A stretch of DNA of 64,000 bases from Candidatus Omnitrophota bacterium. Lineage in GTDB: Bacteria > Hinthialibacterota > Hinthialibacteria > Hinthialibacterales > Hinthialibacteraceae. This document shows positions 9,050 through 18,486 of the stretch, in pieces (position 1 is the first letter of the stretch; the number at the start of each line of letters is the position of its first letter). Under the pieces are notes generated by a model, which saw nothing but the letters and a program-made list of their open reading frames with translations, was not told where the DNA came from and did not search any database. A program made the translations under genes and the position numbers. The DNA lies in NCBI GenBank assembly GCA_040755155.1, contig JBFMBP010000039.1, forward strand, positions 1 through 64,000. Reading direction: 5' to 3'.

Positions 9050-10380
9050 GATGAGACCTCTATGGAACTTTCTTCGCGATGCTGTTCTTCAACGCGAAGA
9101 ACAAGAATCGCCGCCGTAATCATGCTTGCTCCCGCAACGACAACCGCCGCCAGCCGGTTGTTGTGAAGCGCATGGCTCATAATCCAGCCGCCGCCAACCG
9201 CCGCAAGAATCTGAGGCAGTACGATGAAGAAATTAAATACTCCCATATACAACCCCGTTTTTTCTTTAGGCAGGCAGCCTGCAAGGATCGCATAAGGCAT
9301 AGCCAAAATGCTCGACCAGGCGACGCCGACGCAAATCATGGGGATGATAAGCAGATAGTGATTGCCAACAAATAGAATCGCAGACGCCAAACCCAGTCCG
9401 CCCAAAAACAAACAAATCGAGTGGGTTTGTTTGTTCCCAAATACTCGGGCCATAGTCGGCAATAATAAAGCCATCGGCACAGCCACCCCGTTATAGACGG
9501 CGAAGCAAATGCCTCCCCAAGCGATTCCATCGGCGTAGAGAGGATCTTGCGTCGATGTTGCGCCGAAAAAATGAAACGCGACGGCGGGCGAAAAAAACAG
9601 CCACATAATAAACAGGCACAACCAAGTGAAGAATTGAACCAGGGCGAGTTGTCTCATGGTTTTGGGCATGGCGAGAATGGAATGGAATATCTCGCGAATC
9701 GCTCCCGCCGCGCCTGCGGTTTTCGCTTTCTTCCGTTTGAATTCTTCCAAATTATCCGGAGGATATTCTTTGGTAGTGAAGATCGTCCATAAAACGGCGA
9801 GCAGAAAGACGCACGCGCCGATATAAAACGACATTTTCACGTTTAACGGAATCGCCATTTCGGATGTGCTTTCGCTGCTGATTCCTAAAATGTTAATCAT
9901 GATCCACGGAAGCGAAGAGGCAATCACTGCGCCTAAACCGATCAGAAAACTTTGCATGGCGAAGCCGAGCGTTAATTGTTCGTCGGGTAGCAAATCGGCG
10001 ACAAAAGCGCGAAATGGCTCCATGCTGACGTTTACGGACGCGTCGAGAATCCATAATAAGCCTGCCGCCATCCATAATGCCGATGAATTGGGCATAATGA
10101 CAAGCGCGAATGAACTTAATAATGCGCCCATCAAAAAGTAAGGACGGCGACGGCCTAAGCATCCCCATGTTCGATCGCTCATATAGCCGATGATGGGTTG
10201 AACAATCAATCCGGTGAGAGGAGCGGCTAACCACAATATGGGAATCTGGTCCGGATTGGCGCCGAGATATTCATAGATCGAACTCATGTTGGCCATCTGC
10301 AGTCCCCAACCGAACTGAATGCCGAGAAAGCCAAAACTCATGTTCCAAATCTGCCAGATTTTTAAGCGCGGTTTAACCAC
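9046..10380 (-). CDS. MFS transporter of the GPH/sucrose-maltose type
   Basis: This 444-residue protein has about twelve membrane segments. The opening FGFLGIQFGWGLQMANMSSI and the loop GYMSDRTWGCLGRRRPYF (RxGRRRP motif between TM2 and TM3) are typical of the SLC45/GPH-like sugar transporters found in maltose and sucrose loci of Gram-negative bacteria. It should import maltose or maltodextrins by proton symport. It lies between malQ (25-base gap) and the secreted amylase (4-base overlap), which supports the substrate assignment. The exact sugar is inferred from context only. Confidence 0.85.
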   Translation of the reverse strand: MVKPRLKIWQIWNMSFGFLGIQFGWGLQMANMSSIYEYLGANPDQIPILWLAAPLTGLIVQPIIGYMSDRTWGCLGRRRPYFLMGALLSSFALVIMPNSSALWMAAGLLWILDASVNVSMEPFRAFVADLLPDEQLTLGFAMQSFLIGLGAVIASSLPWIMINILGISSESTSEMAIPLNVKMSFYIGACVFLLAVLWTIFTTKEYPPDNLEEFKRKKAKTAGAAGAIREIFHSILAMPKTMRQLALVQFFTWLCLFIMWLFFSPAVAFHFFGATSTQDPLYADGIAWGGICFAVYNGVAVPMALLLPTMARVFGNKQTHSICLFLGGLGLASAILFVGNHYLLIIPMICVGVAWSSILAMPYAILAGCLPKEKTGLYMGVFNFFIVLPQILAAVGGGWIMSHALHNNRLAAVVVAGASMITAAILVLRVEEQHREESSIEVSS

Positions 10381-10405
10381 TTGAGGTTCCTCCCCAAAGG
10401 AAAAT

Positions 10406-11959
10406 TCACTCGTTTTCGGCGTTTCTAATTTTTGGAATACGGCCGTAGGTTTCCGTCAGTTCGAGCAAACGATCTCGGATTTCATCCGTCAACCAATCGG
10501 CTTGCAATCGCCATTGCCAGTTTCCTGAAGGACGGCCGGGAAAATTCATGCGCGCTTGGCCGCCTAATCCTAACAAGTCCTGCACGGGGATTATCGCGGC
10601 GTTCGCAACCGACGCCATCAATGCGCGAATAAAATCCCAATGAATTTCCTCTCCGTTCGTATGTAAATATTTGCGCGCGTATGCCTTTTCTCGATCGACT
10701 TCTTCCGCAGTGCGCGTGCTGTCGTTCTCTCCGCTTGACAACCACCACGCCATGGTCGTGTCGTTATCGTGCGTGCCTGTGTAGGCTGTAATATCTTGGG
10801 GATAATTATGAGGAAGGTCTTTGCAGTCCGAGCCGCTTCCAAAGGCGAATTGCAATATGGCCATGCCGGGGAAATGAAAGCGCTTTCGTAAATTTTCTAC
10901 TTTGGCGGTGATTACGCCGAGATTTTCGGCGATGATCGGCAACTCGCCGCCGAATTCTTGCTGCAAGCGTTCAAAAAATGCTGCGCCAGGCCCTTCGATC
11001 CATTCGCCGTTGATGGCGGTCTCTTCGCCTGCGGGAACCTGCCAGTAGGCTTCGAATCCGCGAAAATGATCCAATCGAACAATGTCGACTTGTTTGAATA
11101 TATGGCGAAAACGATCTGTCCACCATGAATAGACCGGGCCGCGTTCGATGTCCCATCGGTAGATGGGATTTCCCCATAATTGTCCTGTTACGCTGAAATA
11201 ATCGGGGGGGACGCCGGCGACGACGGTCGGAGAACCGTCCGCCTCGAGCTGAAACAAATGTTGATGGGCCCAGACATCGACGCTATCGTGAGCGACGTAG
11301 ATAGGAATATCGCCGATAATTTTTATTCGATGGCGATTGGCGTATTGTTTGACATTCTCCCACTGTCTGTCGAAGAAATACTGCCATACTTTAATCGATT
11401 CGATCTCGCCGGACAATCGTTGATTCCAATGATCGATCGCCTCTTTATTTCTATGCGCTAACTCCGGCGGCCACTGCGTCCAAACGGCTCCTTTATGGCG
11501 ATCCTTCAATGCAATAAATAACGCATAGTCATCGAGCCACCAATGATTGTCCTCCAAAAACCGATGATAATTGTCGCGGTCGCTTTTCGATAATTTTTCG
11601 CGAAACCGTTTCGCCGCGATTTGCAATAATCGCAATTTGGCGGGAATGACGGCGCCGTAATCGACATGATCGTCCGGAAAAGATGGCAATGAGTCGAGTT
11701 CGTTTTGCGTAAGCCAAGATTTTTGCCGCAAGAGTTCCAAACTTAACAGTAATGGATTGCCGGCAAAGGCGGAGAACGATTGGTAGGGGGAGTCGCCGTA
11801 CCCGGTATGCCCTAGCGGCAGCACCTGCCAGTAATGTTGACCGCTTTGATGGAGGAAGTTGATAAATTCATATACAGAGCCGCCCAAATCGCCGATGCCA
11901 TATCGTCCCGGCAACGATGTTGGATGCAACAAGAGTCCGCTGGCTCGTTCAAAAATCAT
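10406..11959 (-). CDS. malQ: 4-alpha-glucanotransferase (amylomaltase, GH77)
   Basis: This 517-residue protein is full length for bacterial/plant-type amylomaltase. It starts ASGLLLHPTSLPGRYGIGDL, the standard GH77 N terminus. Catalytic motifs are present: IVRLDHFRGFEAYW (nucleophile Asp), PIIAENLG (acid/base Glu) and YTGTHDNDT (transition-state Asp). The ending FPGRPSGNWQWR is also diagnostic. It transfers alpha-1,4-glucan chains and releases glucose from maltose and maltotriose in the cytoplasm. It is the first gene of the minus-strand operon malQ-MFS-amylase and is divergent from the mannan operon. Confidence 0.93.
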   Translation of the reverse strand: MIFERASGLLLHPTSLPGRYGIGDLGGSVYEFINFLHQSGQHYWQVLPLGHTGYGDSPYQSFSAFAGNPLLLSLELLRQKSWLTQNELDSLPSFPDDHVDYGAVIPAKLRLLQIAAKRFREKLSKSDRDNYHRFLEDNHWWLDDYALFIALKDRHKGAVWTQWPPELAHRNKEAIDHWNQRLSGEIESIKVWQYFFDRQWENVKQYANRHRIKIIGDIPIYVAHDSVDVWAHQHLFQLEADGSPTVVAGVPPDYFSVTGQLWGNPIYRWDIERGPVYSWWTDRFRHIFKQVDIVRLDHFRGFEAYWQVPAGEETAINGEWIEGPGAAFFERLQQEFGGELPIIAENLGVITAKVENLRKRFHFPGMAILQFAFGSGSDCKDLPHNYPQDITAYTGTHDNDTTMAWWLSSGENDSTRTAEEVDREKAYARKYLHTNGEEIHWDFIRALMASVANAAIIPVQDLLGLGGQARMNFPGRPSGNWQWRLQADWLTDEIRDRLLELTETYGRIPKIRNAENE

Positions 11960-12227
11960 TAAAGATGCAATTCTCTATAAACCGGGATTTCCCATTTAAA
12001 GCGAAAAATATTTTATACTTCTTAATTTCCAACCGATTATCCCGCGACAGTCAGCGCCATGTCAAGCGACTTAACAAACATGTTTTTGACTCCCATTCGA
12101 TCATAAATTTCCGTCTTTGATCGACAATCCCCGGCTTAACTTAAATTGCGGCCTTTGATACGATCTTCGCATCGTTTCTTGGGGAACAGCGGTAATCTTC
12201 GGAAAAGCGAGGGAGGAACAAACGCTC
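11960..12227. promoter_or_regulatory. Divergent intergenic region between malQ and mannan operons
   Basis: These 268 bases have no plausible gene. They must carry the promoters of both the leftward maltodextrin operon and the rightward mannan operon. The rightward genes have a clear GGGAGGAAC ribosome binding site at 12208-12216. I could not pick convincing -35/-10 pairs or an operator, and no regulator gene is nearby. Confidence 0.4.
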
Positions 12228-14075
12228 ATGCAACTGCAATTGAATGCGATCGATATCGCGATCGTCATCATTTATCTCGTCGTCACCATCGGGCTGGGAT
12301 TTTGGGTGTCGCGCCGGGCTGCAAAAAACCTCGATTCCTATTTCCTGGGCGGCAAATCGATGCCGTGGTATATTCTGGGCGTCTCCAACGCATCCGGCAT
12401 GTTCGACATTACCGGCACCATGTGGCTGGTCTACATCGGCTTCGTGTACGGCCTCAAAAGCGTCTGGCTGCCGTGGTTGTGGCCGACTTTCAACCAGATT
12501 TTCCTCATGGTTTATCTCAGCACCTGGCTGCGGCGCTCCAACGTGCTGACGGGCGCGGAATGGATAACGTTCCGCTTCGGTTCGGGCCGGGGCGCCAATC
12601 TCGCCTACATCAGCGTCGTCATCTTCGCCTTAGTCAGCGTAGTGGGCTTCCTCGCTTACGACTTCAAAGGCATTGGAAAATTCGCCTCCATCTTTCTGCC
12701 CTGGGATATCTCGGAAAACGCTTACGCCGTCATTATTCTCAGCGTAACCGCCGTATACGTGGTAAAGGGGGGAATGTTCAGCGTGGTGTTGACCGAAATA
12801 TTGCAATTTCTCATCATGACGATCGCCTCCATCGTCGTGGGCGTCATCGCCATGTGCAAGGTCTCGCCCCAGATGATCGAACGCATGACGCCGGATGGAT
12901 GGCAGAACCTCTTTTTCGGCTGGAAACTGGATTTGGATTGGACGGGCGTTCTCGATTCGGTGAATCAAAAAATCGTAGCCGACGGCTACTCGCTCTTCGG
13001 CATCTTCTTCATGATGATGATGTTCAAAGGAATTTTGGTCAGTATGGCCGGTCCGGCGCCCAATTACGATATGCAGAGAATTTTAGCCACCCGCAACACC
13101 CGCGAAGCGAGTCTGATGAGCGGATTCGTGAACGTGGTGTTGTTCATCCCGCGCTATATGCTGATCGCCGGATTAATTATTTTGGCGCTCGGCTATTTCA
13201 TTCCGGAACTCAAAGCGATGGGAGACAAGCCCGATTTCGAGTTGATCCTGCCATACGCGATCAAAAATTTCGTTCCGATTGGATTGATGGGTTTGTTGAT
13301 CGCCGGACTTTTGGCGGCGTTCATGTCCACATTTGCGGCCACGGTCAACGCCGCTCCGGCTTATATCGTCAACGATATCTATAAGCGTTTCATCAATCCC
13401 CATGCGGAGCCCAAAAAGTATGTCCGAATCAGTTATGCGGCGTCCGTCGCCGTGGTGGTGGTTGGCATAGGCTTCGGCTTCGTCGTGGAATCGATCGACA
13501 ACATCACGCAGTGGATCGTGAATGCGCTTTGGGCGGGCTATGCCGCCTCCAATGTTTTGAAATGGTATTGGTGGCGCTTCAACGGCTATGGATTTTTCTG
13601 GGGGATGATCTCCGGCATCGCCGCCGCCTTGATCGCGCCTATCGCGATGGCGGCTTATTATCCCCATCTTCACGCTATATACGGTTTTCCGCCCATTCTG
13701 GCCGTTTCGACGCTGGGCTGCATCCTGGGAAGCCTTCTGACTCAACCGGAAGACGACGCCGTCTTGAAAAAATTTTATATGAGAGTACGCCCGTGGGGCT
13801 TCTGGGGACCGATTTACCAGAAAGTAAAGCAAGAGAATCCTGAGTTTCAAAAAAATAACCGATTCTGGTTGGATTTCACGAACGTTCTGGCAGGCATGGT
13901 CTGGCAGGTCGGCTTAGTCGCGCTGCCTATGTTTATCGTGATTCGCAAAACCGAAGGCATCCTAACGTCGCTTGCCGTTATCGCCGCGACTACATTCATA
14001 TTAAAAGTGAATTGGTACGATCGTTTGGAAAAAGAAGACGCTTTGCCAACGGAAACCGAATATTCCGCGCGATAA
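12228..14075 (+). CDS. Sodium:solute symporter (SSS family), probable mannooligosaccharide importer
   Basis: This 615-residue protein has about thirteen to fourteen membrane segments. The N-terminal IDIAIVIIYLVVTIGLGFWV and SYFLGGKSMPWYILGVSNAS (first helices of the LeuT-like fold) and the PAPNYDMQRILATRN loop are typical of the SSS family (SGLT/PutP relatives). It should couple sodium entry to uptake of a sugar. It is the first gene of a five-gene mannan cluster, 21 bases before the GH5 gene. In the known Bacteroides mannobiose operon the transporter is a different type, so an SSS carrier here would be a substitution. The substrate is inferred from the neighbours. Confidence 0.85.
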   Translation: MQLQLNAIDIAIVIIYLVVTIGLGFWVSRRAAKNLDSYFLGGKSMPWYILGVSNASGMFDITGTMWLVYIGFVYGLKSVWLPWLWPTFNQIFLMVYLSTWLRRSNVLTGAEWITFRFGSGRGANLAYISVVIFALVSVVGFLAYDFKGIGKFASIFLPWDISENAYAVIILSVTAVYVVKGGMFSVVLTEILQFLIMTIASIVVGVIAMCKVSPQMIERMTPDGWQNLFFGWKLDLDWTGVLDSVNQKIVADGYSLFGIFFMMMMFKGILVSMAGPAPNYDMQRILATRNTREASLMSGFVNVVLFIPRYMLIAGLIILALGYFIPELKAMGDKPDFELILPYAIKNFVPIGLMGLLIAGLLAAFMSTFAATVNAAPAYIVNDIYKRFINPHAEPKKYVRISYAASVAVVVVGIGFGFVVESIDNITQWIVNALWAGYAASNVLKWYWWRFNGYGFFWGMISGIAAALIAPIAMAAYYPHLHAIYGFPPILAVSTLGCILGSLLTQPEDDAVLKKFYMRVRPWGFWGPIYQKVKQENPEFQKNNRFWLDFTNVLAGMVWQVGLVALPMFIVIRKTEGILTSLAVIAATTFILKVNWYDRLEKEDALPTETEYSAR

Positions 14076-14096
14076 CGTCGTTTCGGAGGATGAATC

Positions 14097-15917
14097 ATGA
14101 AAACCGCCATTCTTTCTCTCTGCTCTCTTGTCGCTTTGACGACATCCGTTTTCGCCTATGGCTTCGAACATTTCATCACCCGCGACGGCGATCGGTTGAT
14201 GGACGGGAAAGAGGAGTTCCGTTTCGTTTCCTTCAACATTCCCAACCTTCATTACGTTGAAGACGATATGGAATTCGAGCGCGTTATGCCTTTTCGAATG
14301 CCGGACGATTTTGAAATCAACGATGCGTTGGAAACTATCCGGCAAATGGGGGGACGAGTAGCGCGCACGTATACTCTTGCCGTATTCAAAGCAGGGGAAC
14401 CGGCTAATACGCCCAAATACGTAGTCGGTCCGGGAAAATTCAACGAGGAGGCTTTTCAAGCCTTGGACAGAGTCTTGGCGGCGGCCAACCGCTGCGGCAT
14501 TCGCCTTATTATCCCCTTCGTCAATAATTTTCAATGGTGGGGCGGAGCGGCAGAGTACGCCGCTTTCCGAGGGAAGAAGAGAGACGAATTTTGGAACGAT
14601 CCCGAATTGATCGCCGATTTCAAGAAGACCGTCCATTTCGTCCTTACCCGCGTCAATACCATCACCAGTGTTCCCTACCGGGAGGATAAAGCGATTCTGG
14701 CTTGGGAAACCGGCAACGAAACCATGTGCCCGCATTCGTGGACTCATGAAATCGCAGCCTATATCCATTCGCTGGATGCCAACCATTTGGTTATGGATGG
14801 CTACAACACGACCGTTCTGCGGGATGAAACCATTGCCGACGGCGCCATCGACGTTGTACAGACGCATCATTACGAAAAAGACCCGCGCGAGATGCTTTCC
14901 CACATCGAAGCCAGCGCTCGCAAAGCGGCGGGAAAGAAGCCTTATATGTTGGGCGAGTTCGGATTCATCGGTACGGAAGGCGTGCGGATGATTCTCGACG
15001 CCGTTCTGCGGGAACGCCTATCCGGCGCGTTGATTTGGAGCCTGCGCTATCACCATCGCAACGGCGGCTTCTTTTGGCATTCGGAGCCATCGGGCGGCGA
15101 TTTCTTCAAGGCGTACCATTGGCCGGGATTCTCCTCCGGCGAGATTTACGACGAGAAGAATTTGATGGGGTTGATGCGCGCCAAGGCCTTCGCTATTCAA
15201 GGCCAACCGGTTCCGGAACTCGAAATCCCAAATCCGCCCGTATTATTGCCTATCGAAGACGTTGGCGCCATTCGCTGGCAAGGATCGGCGGGCGCCTCCG
15301 GCTATGACGTCGAACGCGCGGAAAGCGGTCAAGGCCCTTGGAAGCGCATGGCGCAAAACGCATCCGACGCGGAATTCCAATATCGCCCATTATTCAATGA
15401 CGATTCGGCGGAGATCGGAAAGGAGTATTACTATCGCGTGCGGGCGGTCAATAGTTCGGGAACCTCTCAACCGAGCCATGTCGCGGGGCCGGTTTTAGTG
15501 AAGCATCGTTCTTTTATCGACGAATTCGAGAACGATTCCAAAATTCTGATTCGATCCAATAAGCTATACTTGGCGCGCAACGAAGCGCGCAAGTACAAGG
15601 AGGATATTCACCGCCTCAACGGAGATCGGAACGAGTGGTTGATCTATCGCGTGGAAGGGCCGATGAAGGCCTGCAAACTCTATTCCTTTTTCGCGGATGC
15701 GGCGTCCGATTTGACATTCGCGATTTCCGCCGATGGCAAAGAGTTTAAGAAGATCGCAACGCAAAAAACCGATTTCTCCGCTGGAGAGGGCGAGTATGGC
15801 TATTTGCGGCCGATTCTGTATACGCTTGATTCTTTTCCGGAAAATGCGCAATTTCTGAAAATCGAATTCGCCGGGCCGGGAAGCCTTTCCCGCATTGAAA
15901 TTCAATATGGACAATAA
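14097..15917 (+). CDS. Secreted GH5-like endo-beta-mannanase with C-terminal FN3-type domain
   Basis: This 606-residue protein has a cleavable signal peptide (residues 1-20, ending SVFA). The GH5-type TIM barrel spans roughly residues 20-385. WETGNE places the acid/base Glu at residue 208 and YMLGEFGF the nucleophile Glu at residue 287; a conserved aromatic NFQWWGG lies near 144. This pattern is closest to plant/bacterial GH5 mannan endo-1,4-beta-mannosidases. After residue 390 an FN3-like segment (SAGASGYDVERAESGQGPW) and a C-terminal beta domain follow. It has a GGAGG site before the ATG. It should cut beta-mannan or glucomannan outside the cytoplasm. Its end overlaps the next gene's start. 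Confidence 0.85.
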   Translation: MKTAILSLCSLVALTTSVFAYGFEHFITRDGDRLMDGKEEFRFVSFNIPNLHYVEDDMEFERVMPFRMPDDFEINDALETIRQMGGRVARTYTLAVFKAGEPANTPKYVVGPGKFNEEAFQALDRVLAAANRCGIRLIIPFVNNFQWWGGAAEYAAFRGKKRDEFWNDPELIADFKKTVHFVLTRVNTITSVPYREDKAILAWETGNETMCPHSWTHEIAAYIHSLDANHLVMDGYNTTVLRDETIADGAIDVVQTHHYEKDPREMLSHIEASARKAAGKKPYMLGEFGFIGTEGVRMILDAVLRERLSGALIWSLRYHHRNGGFFWHSEPSGGDFFKAYHWPGFSSGEIYDEKNLMGLMRAKAFAIQGQPVPELEIPNPPVLLPIEDVGAIRWQGSAGASGYDVERAESGQGPWKRMAQNASDAEFQYRPLFNDDSAEIGKEYYYRVRAVNSSGTSQPSHVAGPVLVKHRSFIDEFENDSKILIRSNKLYLARNEARKYKEDIHRLNGDRNEWLIYRVEGPMKACKLYSFFADAASDLTFAISADGKEFKKIATQKTDFSAGEGEYGYLRPILYTLDSFPENAQFLKIEFAGPGSLSRIEIQYGQ

Positions 15918-17127
15918 GACAATTCTCGATTTTAAAAACCGAGTCGGACGCGAACTTAACGAGGATATCCTTCCCTTTTGGCTGGAACGTTCGCTGGACG
16001 GTAAGAACGGCGGATTCATCGGACGCATGGCCAACGATCTGACCGTAATTGAGGACGCGCCCAAAGGCTTGATCCTCAATGCGCGGCTTCTATGGACGTT
16101 CTCCTCCGTCTTTCGCTGGAACTGCGATTTTCGTTGTCTCGAACTAGCGCAACGGGCTTACGAGTATTTCGTACGCTTTTTCTGGGATGGCGAATACGGC
16201 GGGGCCTTCTGGCTGCTCGATGCTCAAGGCCGATGTCTCGACGATAAGAAAAAAATCTACGGTCAGGCGTTTTGCGTCTATGCGTTGTCGGAGTTTAGCC
16301 AAGCCTTTCGCTGCGAAGCCGCCCTGCAACGAGCGCAGAACATATATCGTCTGATAGAAGAATATAGCCATGACGAGGAAGGATTGGGGTATTTTGAAAC
16401 CTGCAACCGCGATTGGACGCTCGCCGAGGATTGCCGGTTGAGCGACAAGGACATGAACGAAAAGAAGTCTATGAACAACCACTTGCACCTCCTCGAAGCC
16501 TACGCCAATCTGTATCGGGTTTGGAAAGAGGATAGTTTGCGCCGCCGTCTATTGGAGTTGATCGATATCTTCCAACAGAAAATTTTCGATCCCGCACAAG
16601 CGCATTTCCGACATTTCTTCAACGAACGTTGGATTCCCCAATCCGCCTCTTACACCTTCGGCCACGATATCGAAGGCAGCTGGCTGCTTTGGAAAGCTGT
16701 GGAAGCATTGGGCGATAAGTCGCTTGAACCGAAGGTGCGGAAAATGGCGCTGTCGTTGGCCGATGCTGTATTCAGCCAAGGATTCGACGCCGACGGCGGC
16801 TTGTTTTACGAAGGAGAACGGGAAACCATCATTGACCATAATAAAGAATGGTGGCCGCAGGCGGAGGCGGTGGTGGGACTTCTCAATGCTTATCAATTAT
16901 CCAGCGAAGATAAATATTTCCATACGGCGCGCAAATGTTGGGATTTTATCGAGAACCGGATCGTCGACCGTCAGCGCGGCGAATGGTTTTGGCGCGTATC
17001 GCGGGAAGGAACGCCGGATGAAAGCGAACCCAAGGTTTCCGAATGGAAAGGCCCTTATCACAATACCCGCGCCTGCCTGGAAATCCTGCGCCGCTTGCAG
17101 CGAATCGGGAAAGGGATTGAACCATGA
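15907..17127 (+). CDS. Cellobiose/mannobiose 2-epimerase (AGE family)
   Basis: This protein of about 406 residues has the (alpha/alpha)6 barrel of the N-acylglucosamine 2-epimerase superfamily. Motifs typical of cellobiose 2-epimerase are present: [44 protein letters not shown] and [14 protein letters not shown]. They carry the catalytic histidines and substrate-binding tryptophans. The enzyme converts 4-O-beta-mannosyl-mannose to 4-O-beta-mannosyl-glucose in the cytoplasm. The ATG at 15907 overlaps the GH5 stop by 11 bases; an in-frame TTG at 15895 is an alternative start. The next gene, a mannosyl-glucose phosphorylase, overlaps it by four bases and uses exactly its product, which makes the assignment strong. 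Confidence 0.92.
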   Translation: MDNKTILDFKNRVGRELNEDILPFWLERSLDGKNGGFIGRMANDLTVIEDAPKGLILNARLLWTFSSVFRWNCDFRCLELAQRAYEYFVRFFWDGEYGGAFWLLDAQGRCLDDKKKIYGQAFCVYALSEFSQAFRCEAALQRAQNIYRLIEEYSHDEEGLGYFETCNRDWTLAEDCRLSDKDMNEKKSMNNHLHLLEAYANLYRVWKEDSLRRRLLELIDIFQQKIFDPAQAHFRHFFNERWIPQSASYTFGHDIEGSWLLWKAVEALGDKSLEPKVRKMALSLADAVFSQGFDADGGLFYEGERETIIDHNKEWWPQAEAVVGLLNAYQLSSEDKYFHTARKCWDFIENRIVDRQRGEWFWRVSREGTPDESEPKVSEWKGPYHNTRACLEILRRLQRIGKGIEP

Positions 17128-18326
17128 CCAAAAATGAATTCGAAAAACAAACTCAAAAGATTTTTGAACGGCATCAGAAATTATTGAAGCAGAAAAATAA
17201 AAAGCTGGAATCGGGGAACGGGATCTTCGACCGCTACGAATATCCCGTCCTGACTGCCGCGCATGTTCCTCCATTTTGGCGCTACGACTTCAATCGCCAA
17301 ACCAATCCCTATCTGATGGAGCGCATGGGAATCAACAGCGTCTTCAACGCGGGCGCCATCGAATGGGAAGGCAAGATGTGCGTGATGGCGCGCGTGGAAG
17401 GATGGGATCGCAAATCGTTTTTCGCCGTCGCTGAAAGTCCTACAGGCGTGGATCGTTTCCGCTTTTGGGACGAGCCGGTAGTAATGCCCGATGCGGACGA
17501 ACAGGAAACCAACATCTACGACATGCGCCTGGTCCGCCATGAAGACGGTTGGATTTACGGGCTGTTCTGCGCGGAAAGCCATGATCCCAAGCAGCCGGAC
17601 AATCTATCCGCCGCCGTGGCCGCCTGCGGAATCGCGCGTACGAAAGACCTGAGAAATTGGGAGCGCCTGCCAAATTTGAAGACGAAATCCAACCAGCAGC
17701 GCAACTGCGTGCTTCATCCCGAATTCGTCAACGGCCAATACGCATTCTATACGCGCCCCTTGCGCGATTTCGCCGCCACCGGCTCCGGCGAAGGCATCGG
17801 TTGGGGTTTGTGCGGCGATATGGAAAACGCCGTTATCGAGGAAGAGATTATCATTGACCGGCGCGAATATCATACCATTAAAGAAGGCAAGAACGGCCTT
17901 GGACCCGCTCCCATTAAAACCGAAGCCGGATGGCTGCATCTCGCTCACGGCGTGCGCGACACGGCGGCGGGGATGCGCTACGTCCTCTATTTATTCCTGG
18001 CGGATTTAAAAAATCCTGCGAAGATTATCAAAGAACCCGGCGGATATTTTCTCGCTCCCACCAGCGAAGAGCGCGTCGGCGACGTATCGAACGTCGTCTT
18101 TTCCAATGGTTGGATCGCGCGCGAAAACGGCGACGTCTTCATTTATTACGGATCTTCCGATACGCGCCTGCATGTGGCCGCCTCTACCGTCGAACGCCTG
18201 CTCGATTATACGCTGAACACGCCGTCTGACGGATTGCGCTCGTCCGTTTGCATCCAGCAAAGAATGGAATTAATCGAGAACAATCGCAAAATCATGGAAA
18301 AATGGGATAAAACAATCCGTATTTGA
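17124..18326 (+). CDS. 4-O-beta-D-mannosyl-D-glucose phosphorylase (GH130)
   Basis: This 400-residue protein has the five-bladed propeller of GH130. Family segments include [38 protein letters not shown] (with the proton-donor Asp after YD), [28 protein letters not shown] and [14 protein letters not shown]. The long N-terminal part and the [10 protein letters not shown] start resemble subgroup GH130_1, whose characterised members split mannosyl-glucose with phosphate into mannose-1-phosphate and glucose. It begins on ATGA, overlapping the epimerase stop. The GH5, 2-epimerase and GH130_1 order reproduces the known mannan catabolic pathway of Bacteroides fragilis. No signal peptide, so it is cytoplasmic. 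Confidence 0.92.
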   Translation: MTKNEFEKQTQKIFERHQKLLKQKNKKLESGNGIFDRYEYPVLTAAHVPPFWRYDFNRQTNPYLMERMGINSVFNAGAIEWEGKMCVMARVEGWDRKSFFAVAESPTGVDRFRFWDEPVVMPDADEQETNIYDMRLVRHEDGWIYGLFCAESHDPKQPDNLSAAVAACGIARTKDLRNWERLPNLKTKSNQQRNCVLHPEFVNGQYAFYTRPLRDFAATGSGEGIGWGLCGDMENAVIEEEIIIDRREYHTIKEGKNGLGPAPIKTEAGWLHLAHGVRDTAAGMRYVLYLFLADLKNPAKIIKEPGGYFLAPTSEERVGDVSNVVFSNGWIARENGDVFIYYGSSDTRLHVAASTVERLLDYTLNTPSDGLRSSVCIQQRMELIENNRKIMEKWDKTIRI

Positions 18327-18344
18327 ATTGTCGCTTATAAGTTC

Positions 18345-18432
18345 CCTCGCCCTTTGGGAGAGGGCTGGGGTGAGGGAATAGTAAGTCAATTATTATCAAC
18401 CCTCACCTAACCTCTCCCAATCTTGGGAGAGG
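18345..18432. repeat. Long imperfect palindrome (intergenic hairpin element)
   Basis: The left arm at about 18348-18378 (CCCTTTGGGAGAGGG then TGAGGGAA) is matched by the inverted right arm at about 18399-18431 (CCCTCACC, CCTCTCCCAA). A spacer of about 20 bases separates them. The type is widespread in Proteobacteria and other phyla as a dispersed intergenic repeat. The right side is followed by eight or more A. It lies between the GH130 and GH1 genes and could act as an attenuator or mRNA-processing site. Confidence 0.75.
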
Positions 18433-18486
18433 AAAAAAAACAACATTCTCATTGCAGGTTGGAATGACGAATCGAGCCGATAAATC

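Noticed and set aside
12146-13384. A 412-codon plus-strand frame overlapping the SSS symporter gene
   Set aside because: It is Arg/His-rich shadow coding in another frame of a conserved membrane protein, with no family similarity.
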